In this document: positions 50,837 through 60,100 of the stretch, piece after piece
How positions within the stretch are numbered: position 1 is the stretch's first letter
Layout: each line of letters opens with the position of its first letter
Assembly (NCBI RefSeq): GCF_022430545.2
Contig: NZ_CP092488.2
Coordinates: 3,906,001 to 3,970,000, forward strand
Length of the DNA stretch: 64,000 bases
From: Mycobacterium paraterrae
Lineage (GTDB): Bacteria; Actinomycetota; Actinomycetes; Mycobacteriales; Mycobacteriaceae
Direction of reading: 5' to 3'
Made by a program: the position numbers and the translations under genes
The notes under the pieces: generated by a model
Told to the model about the DNA's origin: nothing
Database searches by the model: none
What the model saw: only the letters and a program-made list of their open reading frames with translations

Positions 50837-51571
50837 CTAGAGGTGGGTCGAAAACACTTCGCGCATTGTGGTCCAGTGTCGCTCGGCAGCCGCCGGGTCG
50901 CAAGACCGGTTGTCCGGCACCGCGAATCCGTGCCCGGCGGCGTAGGTTTCGATCGTGTGCTCGACGCCGGCAGCGGTGAGAGCCTTTTCCAGTTGCTCGG
51001 CGTGGTCGTCGGTGAACGACGCGTCGTTCTCGGCGCCGCCCACGTAGATGAAAGCCTGAATGTGGTCGGCCCGTAGATGTGGGCTGTCGGCACCGTCGGT
51101 GACCAGGCCGCCGCCGTGATACGACGCCGCGGCGCCGACCCGGTCCGGGAGTAGTCCGGCAATCGTCAGCGCCGCGCGGCCACCCATGCAGTAGCCGGTG
51201 ACACCGAATTTGGTGCCGCTCACCTCGGGCCTGGCTGCCAGGTAATCGAAGTAGCTATCCGCGTCCGAGGCCCAGTTCTGTGGGCTGATGCTGCCGATGA
51301 ACGAATACAGGCGCTTGCGTTCATCTTCGTCACTGAATGCGGTTGCCATGTCGAACGGCGCCCAATCGCCCTGGCGGTAGTAGACGTCAGGCAACAGCAC
51401 CACGAAGCCGGCCTCGGCGAGCTTGTCGGCCATGTCGAAGAAGGTCTGCCGGAAACCGCCGGCATCGGGGATCATGACGACGCCCGGCCATGGTCCCTCG
51501 CCTTCCGGGGTGGCCAGCAGGATCGGCGCGGTGCCATCGGGCGTGGTGACGGTGTCGGTGAAGTTCGGCAT
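50837..51571 (-). CDS. Dienelactone hydrolase family protein
   Basis: A 244-residue alpha/beta hydrolase of the DLH type. The nucleophile is Cys in GYCMGG, the Asp is in GGAENDAS and the His in AAGHGFAV. DLH enzymes open lactones in aromatic degradation, and related proteins act as carboxyl esterases. ATG at 51571 removes a low-quality N-terminal extension that runs into the tandem repeat. It corresponds to M. tuberculosis Rv2765, also beside thyA. It is divergent from thyA, with the 55-bp repeats between them. Confidence 0.87.
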   Translation of the reverse strand: MPNFTDTVTTPDGTAPILLATPEGEGPWPGVVMIPDAGGFRQTFFDMADKLAEAGFVVLLPDVYYRQGDWAPFDMATAFSDEDERKRLYSFIGSISPQNWASDADSYFDYLAARPEVSGTKFGVTGYCMGGRAALTIAGLLPDRVGAAASYHGGGLVTDGADSPHLRADHIQAFIYVGGAENDASFTDDHAEQLEKALTAAGVEHTIETYAAGHGFAVPDNRSCDPAAAERHWTTMREVFSTHL

Positions 51572-51610
51572 GCCCTCCGTTCTACCCCGTGCAGTTCGAC
51601 GCTGGATAGA

Positions 51611-51767
51611 TGGCGTCGACCCGCGGCGCGCATCTTCGATGCGCTTGCGATCGCCGCTGGGCAGATGGCGTCGACCCGCGGCGCGCATCTTCGATGCGCT
51701 TGCGATCGCCGCTGGGCAGATGGCGTCGACCCGCGGCGCGCATCTTCGATGCGCTTGCGATCGCCGC
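51611..51767. repeat. Tandem repeat, 55-bp unit, about 2.9 copies
   Basis: Copies begin at 51611, 51666 and 51721. The first two are full length and, with the third to its break at 51767, appear identical. Each unit contains the hairpin GCGCATC-TTC-GATGCGC (third copy 51738-51754). The size and intergenic position resemble mycobacterial MIRU/VNTR loci. The last copy breaks exactly where the possible thyA -10 begins. Because 55 is not a multiple of three, the open frames through it are not coding. Confidence 0.95.
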
Positions 51768-51773
51768 TAAGCT
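51745..51773 (+). promoter_or_regulatory. Candidate leaderless thyA promoter inside the repeat
   Basis: TTCGAT (51745-51750) and TAAGCT (51768-51773) are 17 bp apart, and the -10 ends seven bases before the thyA GTG. No SD is present. The -35 would lie in the hairpin of the last repeat copy, so every unit carries the same -35-like hexamer but only the last has the -10. Confidence 0.45.
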
Positions 51774-51780
51774 AAACCGC

Positions 51781-52581
51781 GTGCCGATTCCCACGCCGTA
51801 CGAAGACCTCCTGCGGCTGGTACTCGATCGAGGCGCGCCGAAGTCTGACCGCACCGGCACCGGCACTCGCAGCCTGTTCGGTCACCAGATGCGCTTCGAC
51901 CTGTCCGCGGGCTTCCCACTGATCACCACCAAAAAGGTGCATTTGAAGTCGGTGGTCTACGAGCTGCTGTGGTTTTTGCGGGGGGACTCCAACGTCGGTT
52001 GGTTACAGGAACACGGTGTCTCGATCTGGGATGAATGGGCGAGCGATACAGGCGATCTCGGCCCCGTCTACGGAGTGCAATGGCGGTCGTGGCCGACGCC
52101 GTCCGGCGATCACGTCGACCAGATCAGCGCGGCGCTGAATTTGCTGCGGACCGATCCGGACTCCCGCCGCATCATCGTGTCGGCCTGGAACGTCGGCGAG
52201 ATCCCGCAGATGGCGCTTGCGCCGTGCCACGCGCTGTTCCAGTTCTACGTGGCCGACGGCCGGCTCAGCTGCCAGCTCTACCAGCGCAGCGCCGACCTGT
52301 TTCTCGGCGTGCCGTTCAACATCGCCAGCTACGCGCTGTTGACCCACATGATGGCCGCCCAGGCCGGCCTCGGGGTAGGCGACTTCGTGTGGACGGGCGG
52401 CGATTGTCACATCTACGACAACCACGTCGCGCAGGTCACCGAGCAGTTGAGCCGCGATCCGCGTCCCTACCCGAAACTTGTTCTGGCACAACGTGACTCG
52501 ATCTTCGACTACACCTACGACGACATCGTCGTCCAGGACTATTACCCACACCCGGCGATCAAAGCGCCGGTCGCTGTATGA
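51781..52581 (+). CDS. thyA: Thymidylate synthase ThyA
   Basis: A 266-residue folate-dependent thymidylate synthase that methylates dUMP to dTMP. It is recognisable over its whole length: YEDLLRLVLDRGAPKSDRTGTGT, the nucleophile Cys in LAPCHALFQFYV, LSCQLYQRSADLFLG and the C-terminal APVAV. GTG at 51781 gives a family-size protein; longer in-frame starts run through the tandem repeats. Its stop overlaps the dfrA ATG, so the synthase and the reductase that regenerates its cofactor are co-translated. Confidence 0.97.
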   Translation: MPIPTPYEDLLRLVLDRGAPKSDRTGTGTRSLFGHQMRFDLSAGFPLITTKKVHLKSVVYELLWFLRGDSNVGWLQEHGVSIWDEWASDTGDLGPVYGVQWRSWPTPSGDHVDQISAALNLLRTDPDSRRIIVSAWNVGEIPQMALAPCHALFQFYVADGRLSCQLYQRSADLFLGVPFNIASYALLTHMMAAQAGLGVGDFVWTGGDCHIYDNHVAQVTEQLSRDPRPYPKLVLAQRDSIFDYTYDDIVVQDYYPHPAIKAPVAV

Positions 52582-53075
52582 CGGGTCGCGCTGGCGGACT
52601 CGGCCTGATCTGGGCGCAGTCGACGTCGGGGGTGATCGGGCGCGCCGGTGACATTCCCTGGCAAGTCCCGGAAGATTTGATCCGGTTCAAGGAAGTCACA
52701 CTCGGCCGCACGGTGGTGATGGGCCGGCGGACCTGGGATTCGCTGCCTTCGCGGTTTCGGCCCCTGCCGGGACGCAAGAACGTCGTGCTGACCCGCCAGA
52801 GCGATTTCGTCGCCGAGGGCGCAACGGTGGTGCAACACCTCGATGACGCATTGACCGACCCCGACACCTGGGTAATCGGCGGCGAACAGATCTACGCCCT
52901 GGCGCTGCCGCTAGCCACCCACTGTGAGGTCACCGAAATCGACATCGACCTACCTCGCGACGACGGTGATGCCATCGCCCCGGTGCTCGACGAGGCTTGG
53001 GTCGGGACGCCGGGTGAATGGCAGGTAAGCCGTGCGGGCGTGCGGTACCGATTTCACCACTACAAACGCCCCTGA
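52578..53075 (+). CDS. dfrA: Dihydrofolate reductase
   Basis: A 165-residue DHFR that reduces dihydrofolate with NADPH. It shows GLIWAQSTSGVIGRAGDIPWQVPED (active-site Asp), TVVMGRRTWDSLP, LPGRKNVVLTR and WVIGGEQIYALAL. It is a few residues longer at the N terminus than the M. tuberculosis enzyme because the overlapping ATG at 52578 is used. The thyA-dfrA pairing is conserved in mycobacteria. Confidence 0.97.
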   Translation: MTGRAGGLGLIWAQSTSGVIGRAGDIPWQVPEDLIRFKEVTLGRTVVMGRRTWDSLPSRFRPLPGRKNVVLTRQSDFVAEGATVVQHLDDALTDPDTWVIGGEQIYALALPLATHCEVTEIDIDLPRDDGDAIAPVLDEAWVGTPGEWQVSRAGVRYRFHHYKRP

Positions 53076-53160
53076 GCTGCGACGATAGGTCAGCCTGACA
53101 TACTCGGCGGGGACCGGTACACATCGTCGACCTGGCGTTTTCCACAAGGGGGTAGAGGCC

Positions 53161-53853
53161 TTGACAACCGAAACCGCGCAGACGTTCTCTCGCATTCTCT
53201 GGGGTTACAACCCGGCCGCCGTCGATGCTCGCATCGAGGTATTGACCACCAAACAGCAGTTCCTGCTCAACGACGTCGAGAGCCTGCGAGCTCGACTGAG
53301 GGACGCCGGCGACGAAGCCGCCGCGCTCCGCAAAGAAATAGCGGTGCTCACCGACACCTCGTCGTCGCCGCACGCCCTGCAACAGCGGATGGCGAAAATG
53401 CTCCGCCAGGCCGTCGACGAGATCGCGGAGATGCAGGCCGAGGCGCAATCCGAGGCCGACGCGCTGGTCGCAGCCGCCGAAGCCGAGGCGGATGCCGTGC
53501 AGGCGAAACATCGAGACGAACTGATCGAGCTGGCCGCGCAGAAGAAGGCCCTAGAGGCGGAGTATGCCGAGACCAAGGCTGCACTCGAGGCCGAAGTCGC
53601 GACGATGCGCGCCGACGCCGAGCGGCAGCGCGAGCAACTGCTTGCCGACGCCAAACGAGAGGCAGACGACTATCGCGACGAGGTCAAGCGGGCCGTCGAC
53701 GAGGCCAGCCGGCAGCGACTCAAGGTGTTGGAGCAGCTGATGGGCGTCTACCGCGATCTGGAGGCCGTCCCGGCGGCGCTCGAGTCCGCGTACGAAGAGG
53801 TCAAGAACCATTCGGAGGCAAGCACCGTGGGCAGTGGCGACTCGGCCCGTTAA
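53161..53853 (+). CDS. DivIVA-like coiled-coil protein
   Basis: A 230-residue, mostly helical, highly charged protein. The N-terminal segment TFSRILWGYNPAAVDARIEVL resembles the DivIVA/Wag31 membrane-binding start (FxxxxRGYxxxxVD), but with Trp in place of Arg. A coiled coil runs from about residue 25 to 215, with Ala/Glu-rich heptads. It may scaffold cell-pole or septum proteins. The start is TTG at 53161 with AAGGGGGTAGAGG upstream. It lies 85 bp after dfrA and overlaps the next gene by 20 bases. It is not Wag31 itself, which is encoded in the dcw cluster. Confidence 0.72.
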   Translation: MTTETAQTFSRILWGYNPAAVDARIEVLTTKQQFLLNDVESLRARLRDAGDEAAALRKEIAVLTDTSSSPHALQQRMAKMLRQAVDEIAEMQAEAQSEADALVAAAEAEADAVQAKHRDELIELAAQKKALEAEYAETKAALEAEVATMRADAERQREQLLADAKREADDYRDEVKRAVDEASRQRLKVLEQLMGVYRDLEAVPAALESAYEEVKNHSEASTVGSGDSAR

Positions 53854-55063
53854 ATTATCCGCTGCGAACGCGCGGCGGATAGCTGTTGCGGCGCAAGGGT
53901 TTCACGAGGTCAAGCCGCAGGCAGCCGTAACAAGAGCACATCTGCGCCGGTTGATTTCGCGGATCCAGGTCCTGCAACTCGATTCGGTGTCGGTCGCGGT
54001 GCGGGCCCACTACGCACCAGTCTTCAGCCGGCTCGGACCCTACGACCGCGACGTGCTCGACCGCGCGGCGTGGGCGCACAGCGCGCGCTCGCCGCGGCTG
54101 CTGGTCGAGTACTGGGCGCACGAGGCTGCCTTGATGGCGGTCGACGACTGGCCGCTGATGCGCTGGCGAATGGGCCAATACCGGCACGGGCGCTGGGGTA
54201 CACACATCGTCAAGGCCAACCCTGAGCTAGCCGACAAAATAGTTGCCGCGGTCGGGGAACTGGGGCCAAGCACCGCGGGGCAGATCGAGCAGCACCTGGC
54301 CGCCGGGCCGCGCGGCCCGCGCGGAGATTGGTGGGGGAGCCGCTCGGACACCAAGTGGGTGGCCGAAGCACTGTTCGCCGCCGGCACGCTGACTACGGCG
54401 ACCCGGGTCGGATTCGCTCGCCACTACGACTTGGCCGAACGCGTGCTGCCGGCCGAGGTGATGGCACGCCAGGTCACCGAAGCCGACGCGGTTCGAGAGC
54501 TGGTGCTGCGGGCTGCGTCCGCACTGGGCATAGCCACCGAGCCCGACATCCGGGACTATTTTCGGCTGTCCCCGGCACAGTCGAAGGCGGCGATCGCCCA
54601 GCTGGTCGCCGCGGGTGAATTGGAGCCGGCCGAGGTCGAGTGCTGGGCGGCGCCAGCGTATCTGCGTGCGGGACAGTCGATTCCGCGCCGCAACCGGGGC
54701 ACTGCGCTGCTGTGTCCGTTCGACCCGCTGATTTTCTTCCGTCCGCGGGTGGAGCGGCTGTTCGGTTTTCACTACCGCATCGAGATCTACACCCCGGCGC
54801 ACAAACGCCAGTTCGGCTACTACGTCTGGCCATTTCTGCTCGACGGTGAGTTGGTGGGACGGGTCGACCTGAAAGCCGATCGTTCGGCCGACGCTCTGCA
54901 TGTGGTGGGTGCATTCGTCGAGGACGGTCGTCCTGCGGCGCGGGTCGCCGAGGCGCTGATCGGGGAATTGCAGACGATGGCGAAGTGGTTGGGCTTGGCT
55001 GATGTGACAGTCGGGGATCGCGGTGACTTGGTGCAGGCTTTGCGCGCGGTTCAGGGCATATAG
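53834..55063 (+). CDS. AlkX/YcaQ-type winged-helix DNA glycosylase
   Basis: A 409-residue protein of the HTH_42/YcaQ family. The catalytic QxD signature is Gln48-Leu-Asp50 in LQLDSVSV, followed by the family block YAPVFSRLGPYD and HEAALM. Tandem winged helices and a C-terminal LLCPFDPLIFFRPRVERLFGF segment are present. Characterised members (AlkX, AlkZ) excise alkylated bases and unhook interstrand crosslinks. GTG at 53834 starts inside the coiled-coil gene. The 3' end overlaps the convergent FAD-enzyme gene by 13 bases. Confidence 0.87.
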   Translation: MATRPVKLSAANARRIAVAAQGFHEVKPQAAVTRAHLRRLISRIQVLQLDSVSVAVRAHYAPVFSRLGPYDRDVLDRAAWAHSARSPRLLVEYWAHEAALMAVDDWPLMRWRMGQYRHGRWGTHIVKANPELADKIVAAVGELGPSTAGQIEQHLAAGPRGPRGDWWGSRSDTKWVAEALFAAGTLTTATRVGFARHYDLAERVLPAEVMARQVTEADAVRELVLRAASALGIATEPDIRDYFRLSPAQSKAAIAQLVAAGELEPAEVECWAAPAYLRAGQSIPRRNRGTALLCPFDPLIFFRPRVERLFGFHYRIEIYTPAHKRQFGYYVWPFLLDGELVGRVDLKADRSADALHVVGAFVEDGRPAARVAEALIGELQTMAKWLGLADVTVGDRGDLVQALRAVQGI

Positions 55064-57120
55064 AACCCGCGGATACGGTGGAAACGGTGCCGGCCCAGCA
55101 GCGCGTTGGCGGCTTGCAGTCCGGACATCACCGCCGCCTCGATGCAGCCTGCGTTCATGCCGCAATCCGTCCAGTCGCCGGCCAAAACCAGGTTATCGTA
55201 ACCACTTTCGTCCGGCCTCAATCGGTATTGATCGCTGCCGGGCAACGACTGCACGTAGCGGTCGGAAGGGTCGATGTTCACGCTGAGGTGCTGGGTGGCC
55301 AACGCCTCGGTTCCTCGTTGACCGTTCACACCGCTGAGCAGCTGCCATTCGAAGCCCTGCTCGGTTACCGCGTTCGGAAAGTACAGGCCGACATGGCGAT
55401 TCAAGAACTCGACGGCCGCGTTGCGCACACGCTCGGTATGCCGAGGCACATACGAAGACTGGTCTTCTGCGCTCGGCCAGGGCGCGTCGAGACTGCCGCA
55501 GAAATATGCGACGGTACGAGGCCGCTCGGATGACGGCCAGTCCTCTGACCACAGCGTTTGGGGCATCGAGGCCCACGTGTCAAACGGCGGCAGATAGGCA
55601 CTCACCGTCGCGCCGGGCCTGTCACAACCGAGCGTCTTTTCATCCGGTCGGAGCCAGATTTGGAACGCTTGGGTCGCCACCGTGCGGACGTGGGTCGTCA
55701 TGTCGCGCCACTCCGGACGATGGTTGACGAGTTCGTTCGCGACGATCGGAATCATCCCGATCGACACGGCAAGTACGACGTGATCGAAGTCGACACCCTC
55801 CCTTAGGGTCCGCATCTCGACGTCATTGCGGTTCCCGAAATGTGACTCGGTCGCGTCGAGGTCGGAACGCGGCCGCAGCTGGTCGCCGAGTGGGCTTCTC
55901 GGGAAGACAGGCAGGCCGCGAACTCTCTCCAGCGGTTCGTAGGTGGTGCGGTCATCCGCGAGCTGGGCCTGGCGGGCCATGGTTATGGAGCCGACCTTGC
56001 GGCAGCCCGCATCGAGGTGCAGGCCGTCGAGACGATGGAAAAACTCGAATGTCACGCCGCGTCGCCGTAACGCCTGATACAGCGGCGCTATCACGATATC
56101 GCCCATGCCGGCGGTCATCTTCCAGAAGATGGCACCCCGATAGCCGAAAAGCACGTGACCAAGCAGAAACGTCATCACACCCGCAGCGACCGCGGGCTGG
56201 TGCGGATCGCCGTCCTGATACCCGAAAACCAGATCGTAGATGCCGCGCACCATCGCGGAATCGAGGACTTCGGGATGCGCGCCGTGGCGAACGATCCAGT
56301 CGCAGAAGTCTTCGTCGTTGATCGCCGCGAATCCACGGGCATCAGTGACCAGCTTGTCCGCGATGATGCCGCGAACCGCAGCCACCACAAGGGAAATGAG
56401 TATCCAGCTGCGTCTGCGGTCCGAACGCTCATCTGCGTCGATGGCGTCGCGGACGGCGCTGAGTGTGTGCTCGACAAGGTCGCCCGGCGCGGTGATGTCG
56501 GCGTGCGGATCCGCCGCGGCCAGTAATGCCGCCAGCGTCGTTCGCAGCGCGGTGCCGACTGGAATGTCTGACGGCGATACCGGGGGATCGGGAGACGTGC
56601 TGAGCGTCAAGCGACCGGGTGTCGCGTCGCGTAGAGAATCTGCGAAGGCGACGACGAGCCGCAATGCCCGTTCGACGAAGCCCGCCACCGTCAGCTCCCG
56701 GCCGGTGCTCCCTGGTTCGCCGGGCAGGCTGTGATCGCGCGGGTGCGTGCCGTGCCACGTCGACCATCGACCGTTCCAATCATCGGCTAGTCCAGGGTTG
56801 TCGGCCGGCGCGATCGCCTCCTCCCACGTCTTGACGGGAGCCATGGGATCTGTTGTCGCCCGGTCGAGTTCGGTATAACACTCGCGCAGTAGGGCGAACG
56901 CGTTCTCGTACGAACCGAGCCAGATATGCAGTCCGTGTTCCTCGATACGTCCATAAACTCCGCGACTGGATGCCGCTTTGCCACCTAGTCGCCAACCCCG
57001 CTGATATACCGTGATGGATTCGAAGCGCTGCCGGGTGCCGGGCTCGCTGAGGCGCCAGGCGGCACTCAACGCGGCCATGCCGCCTCCGACGATCGCGACC
57101 TTGCCGCCCGGACGGCTCAC
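55051..57120 (-). CDS. FAD-dependent amine-oxidase/carotenoid-desaturase-like enzyme
   Basis: A 689-residue flavoprotein. The N-terminal dinucleotide loop IVGGGMAALSAAW is followed by QRGWRLGGKAAS, and the C terminus is LAGDWTDCGMNAGCIEAAVMSGLQAA. Both ends match the phytoene/zeta-carotene desaturase and hydroxysqualene dehydroxylase superfamily. It is about 200 residues longer than those enzymes, with an inserted helical segment around residues 130-330. The GTG start overlaps the cyclase stop (GTGA), making it the last gene of a minus-strand operon. A polyprenyl synthase lies in the divergent unit, so an isoprenoid substrate is plausible. Confidence 0.82.
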   Translation of the reverse strand: MSRPGGKVAIVGGGMAALSAAWRLSEPGTRQRFESITVYQRGWRLGGKAASSRGVYGRIEEHGLHIWLGSYENAFALLRECYTELDRATTDPMAPVKTWEEAIAPADNPGLADDWNGRWSTWHGTHPRDHSLPGEPGSTGRELTVAGFVERALRLVVAFADSLRDATPGRLTLSTSPDPPVSPSDIPVGTALRTTLAALLAAADPHADITAPGDLVEHTLSAVRDAIDADERSDRRRSWILISLVVAAVRGIIADKLVTDARGFAAINDEDFCDWIVRHGAHPEVLDSAMVRGIYDLVFGYQDGDPHQPAVAAGVMTFLLGHVLFGYRGAIFWKMTAGMGDIVIAPLYQALRRRGVTFEFFHRLDGLHLDAGCRKVGSITMARQAQLADDRTTYEPLERVRGLPVFPRSPLGDQLRPRSDLDATESHFGNRNDVEMRTLREGVDFDHVVLAVSIGMIPIVANELVNHRPEWRDMTTHVRTVATQAFQIWLRPDEKTLGCDRPGATVSAYLPPFDTWASMPQTLWSEDWPSSERPRTVAYFCGSLDAPWPSAEDQSSYVPRHTERVRNAAVEFLNRHVGLYFPNAVTEQGFEWQLLSGVNGQRGTEALATQHLSVNIDPSDRYVQSLPGSDQYRLRPDESGYDNLVLAGDWTDCGMNAGCIEAAVMSGLQAANALLGRHRFHRIRGFYMP

Positions 57121-60100
57121 CCGATCATGGCCTGAGCGGCCGCGACCTCCGGCCAGGAGCTGTTGTCGGGAAACCGGCTCAACGCTGCGGTGACCGCGTC
57201 CCGGAAGCGCGCCTCGTCAAGCTGAAAAAGATCTGCTGCGCAGCGCAATTCGAAGATCGGGGCGTCCTGGCGGCGGGCCAGGTCCCGGGCCGATTCCAGG
57301 TCGTCGCGACGTTGGTCCTCGTCATCGGCGGTCTGCGCACGCAGCCGCATGAGTTCCGCGTCGTAGAAATGCATCCTGGTCTGCTCAGCCAGTTCCAGAC
57401 CGGTGTCCAGGCGCTGCCTCGCGTCGGTGAGGTCGCCGCTCGCGACGAGTAGTCGAGCCAAAACAGCATCGTAGAAAGTGACGAGTGAGATCGCGGACAT
57501 CGCTCGACAGGCGCCGACGAACGCGGTCAACGCCTCGACATGCGGTCGCAGCGCCGCTGCATCGGCGTTGTCCGCCAGCGCGGACAGTGCGGCCACGGTT
57601 CCTAGCTGTGCGACCCCGACCAGCGCCCAAGAGTCGAAGCCGTGTTGCTCGCCCAGGGTGCGCAAATCGGCGGCGACTTCCGCTGCACGTTGCAGTTGGC
57701 CGGCCTCTGCGCGGACCAATACCTCCAACTGTCGCGCGTAAGCCAAGCTGAAAGCGCCTTTGGGAAAAGGTATTTCCGCGCAACGTCGCTCGGCTCGCTC
57801 CAGTTCGACAGCCACACCGGCCAAGTCTCCGTCGATGAACCGGGCCATGGCCAGGTGTGCATACAGCCCAGCGGTGGCATCGTTCGGCATGAACAGCATT
57901 GTCTCCAGATCGCGGCTGCATGCCTCGGTCAGCGTCGTCGCCGCCAAGTTCAACTTCGTCTTTGCGTAGCCAAATTCACCGCGATACCAGGCTAATTGGC
58001 CCAGACCGAATTCATTGATGGGCATGAAAGATGCTCGCTGCCCGGTGAGCTGTGCGCGCACCGACATGACCAACCGTTCGGCGCGATCGAGATCCGCGCG
58101 CATCGTGTAATACGGATAGAGCGACATCACAGTCGAGAACAGGTCGTCGTCCGCTAAGTTGCTGCCGCACAACGCCAGACAGCGCTCGAAGTCGGCGGCC
58201 ACTTTCTTGCTCGCCACGCCTTCGGCGGCCTGCGCCAGAAAAGCCCGAGCAAGTCGCAGCGAGACCTCGACGCGATCGCGCTCCGGCCCGTCGGCGCAGC
58301 GTTCGGCCTGGGCTATCGCATACGTCAGGTGCGCGAGCGCTTCGCGCAGCGCGCCGCGCTGCCGGGCATTGGCCGCGGCCGCACCATACGCGGACGCTGC
58401 CTCCGTGTAGCGCTCGGCCCGTTCGTAGTGTCGTGCGATCATCGGCCAGTCCGGTGTGCCCTGAGTGGCCACCAGGCTATCGGCGATACGGCTGTGCAGG
58501 CGGCGGCGCTGAGTTGGCGGGGACAGTTCCTCGGCGACCTCGCGCAGCAGGTCGTGCCGAAATCGGTACCGTCCGTGGTCGATTGACTCCAGCACGCGGC
58601 CCTCGACCAGCTCGGTGACGACGGCATCGACGTCGATGTCGGCAACGTCGAGGATCGACCGCAGCAGCCCACACTCGATACGGCTGCCGATCACGGCCGC
58701 CGCCTCGACCACGCGTAACGCGCCCGGGCTGGATCGAAGCCGGGCAAATAGCGCCTCGTACAGGGTGTCCGGGACGCCCAGTGAACTTGCTTCGTCCGAT
58801 GGCTGCGCTTTGAGTTTGGCGACCACCTCTTCGATGTACAGCGGAAGCCCCACGCAGCGCTGGCGTATCGCCTTCTGTTCGTCCGCGCGCACGCGCGGGT
58901 GCAGCGCGACGATGAGCTGGTCGGCCTCCTCGTCGCTGAGCGGCTTGAGTTCGAACACCTGCGCTCGCGCGGTCTTCGGCAGCGGCGTGTTGTGCCGGTT
59001 GGTCATGACGACGAGGACGTGTCCGCTGAGCTCGCCGCCGAGCAATGACTCCACGACGTCGAAAGTGTCTTCGTCAAACCAATGCATGTCCTCGACGAGG
59101 ATCAACGTCGGTGCATCTCGGCTGCAGGCGATGAGGTAGTCGAACACCGCTCCGGTGATTTGTTCGTAAAGTTTCAGCCCCTCGGCGGCGACGGCCGTGT
59201 AGCCCGCCTCCGCACCGATGCCGAGCACGGGAGCCAGGAGAGGAACCGCGACGTCGGCATCGAGCGACCGTTGTTCGAGTTCGCTGCGCAAATGGCGTAG
59301 CCGTTCCTCCGGTTGCGAAGTGCGGGTAATGCCGCACCGCCGCTCCAGCAGCCGACGAATCGGGCGGAGGCCGACGTCGGTGTGAAAAGGGGACCCGACC
59401 AGTTGAAGGACAACGCCGTGCGACCGCTCGGCCATCTCGACCGCCGACCACGCGAGCCGGCTCTTGCCGATCCCGGCTTCGCCGACGAATACCGCTCCGG
59501 GAGTTGTTAATTGACCGAGGGTGGCCTGTTCCCACGCACGACGCAAGTATTCGAGCTCGTCGTCGCGGCCGACCAACGGACCGGACCCGATTGGGGTCAG
59601 GTCACGTTCGGCCACCACCAGGAAGTAGCGAATAGGCTGATCGACGCCCTTGACCGCCTTGGGCAGCTGCGCTCTGAGTTCAAAGCGGCCGCGGATCAGA
59701 CCCTCGACGGCTTGCGAGACGGCGACCGTCCCTGGGTCGGCAAGGCTGCAGACCCGGGCGGCGAGATTCGCGGCGAAGCCGTAGACGTCGTCCTGTTTGG
59801 TATCGAGGTACGCGATTCCGCGGTGCACGCCAACTCGGACGTCGATCTCGAAACCGAAACGGCGCTTGACCCGAGCGCTCAACGCGGTGACTTCGTGGGT
59901 GATGTCCAGGCCGGCCTGCACCGCCCGTCGCACGTCATCCTCGTGCGCTTCAGGGTGACCGAAGAAGACGAGTAAGCCATCACCCTTGGTCGTGCCGATA
60001 TGCCCGCCATATCGCTCGACAACGCGCTGCACCTCGTCGCGGTAGCGTCCAACGACCGTGCGATACGTCTCCGGCTCAACTCGGGTCGACAACTCGGTAG

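Noticed and set aside
51611..51767. CRISPR array
   Set aside because: The three copies are directly abutting with no spacers and no cas genes nearby; this is a tandem repeat.
51610..51780. Longer ThyA starting inside the repeats
   Set aside because: The 55-bp period shifts frame at each copy, so the residues are not repeated, and ThyA homologues begin near the GTG at 51781.
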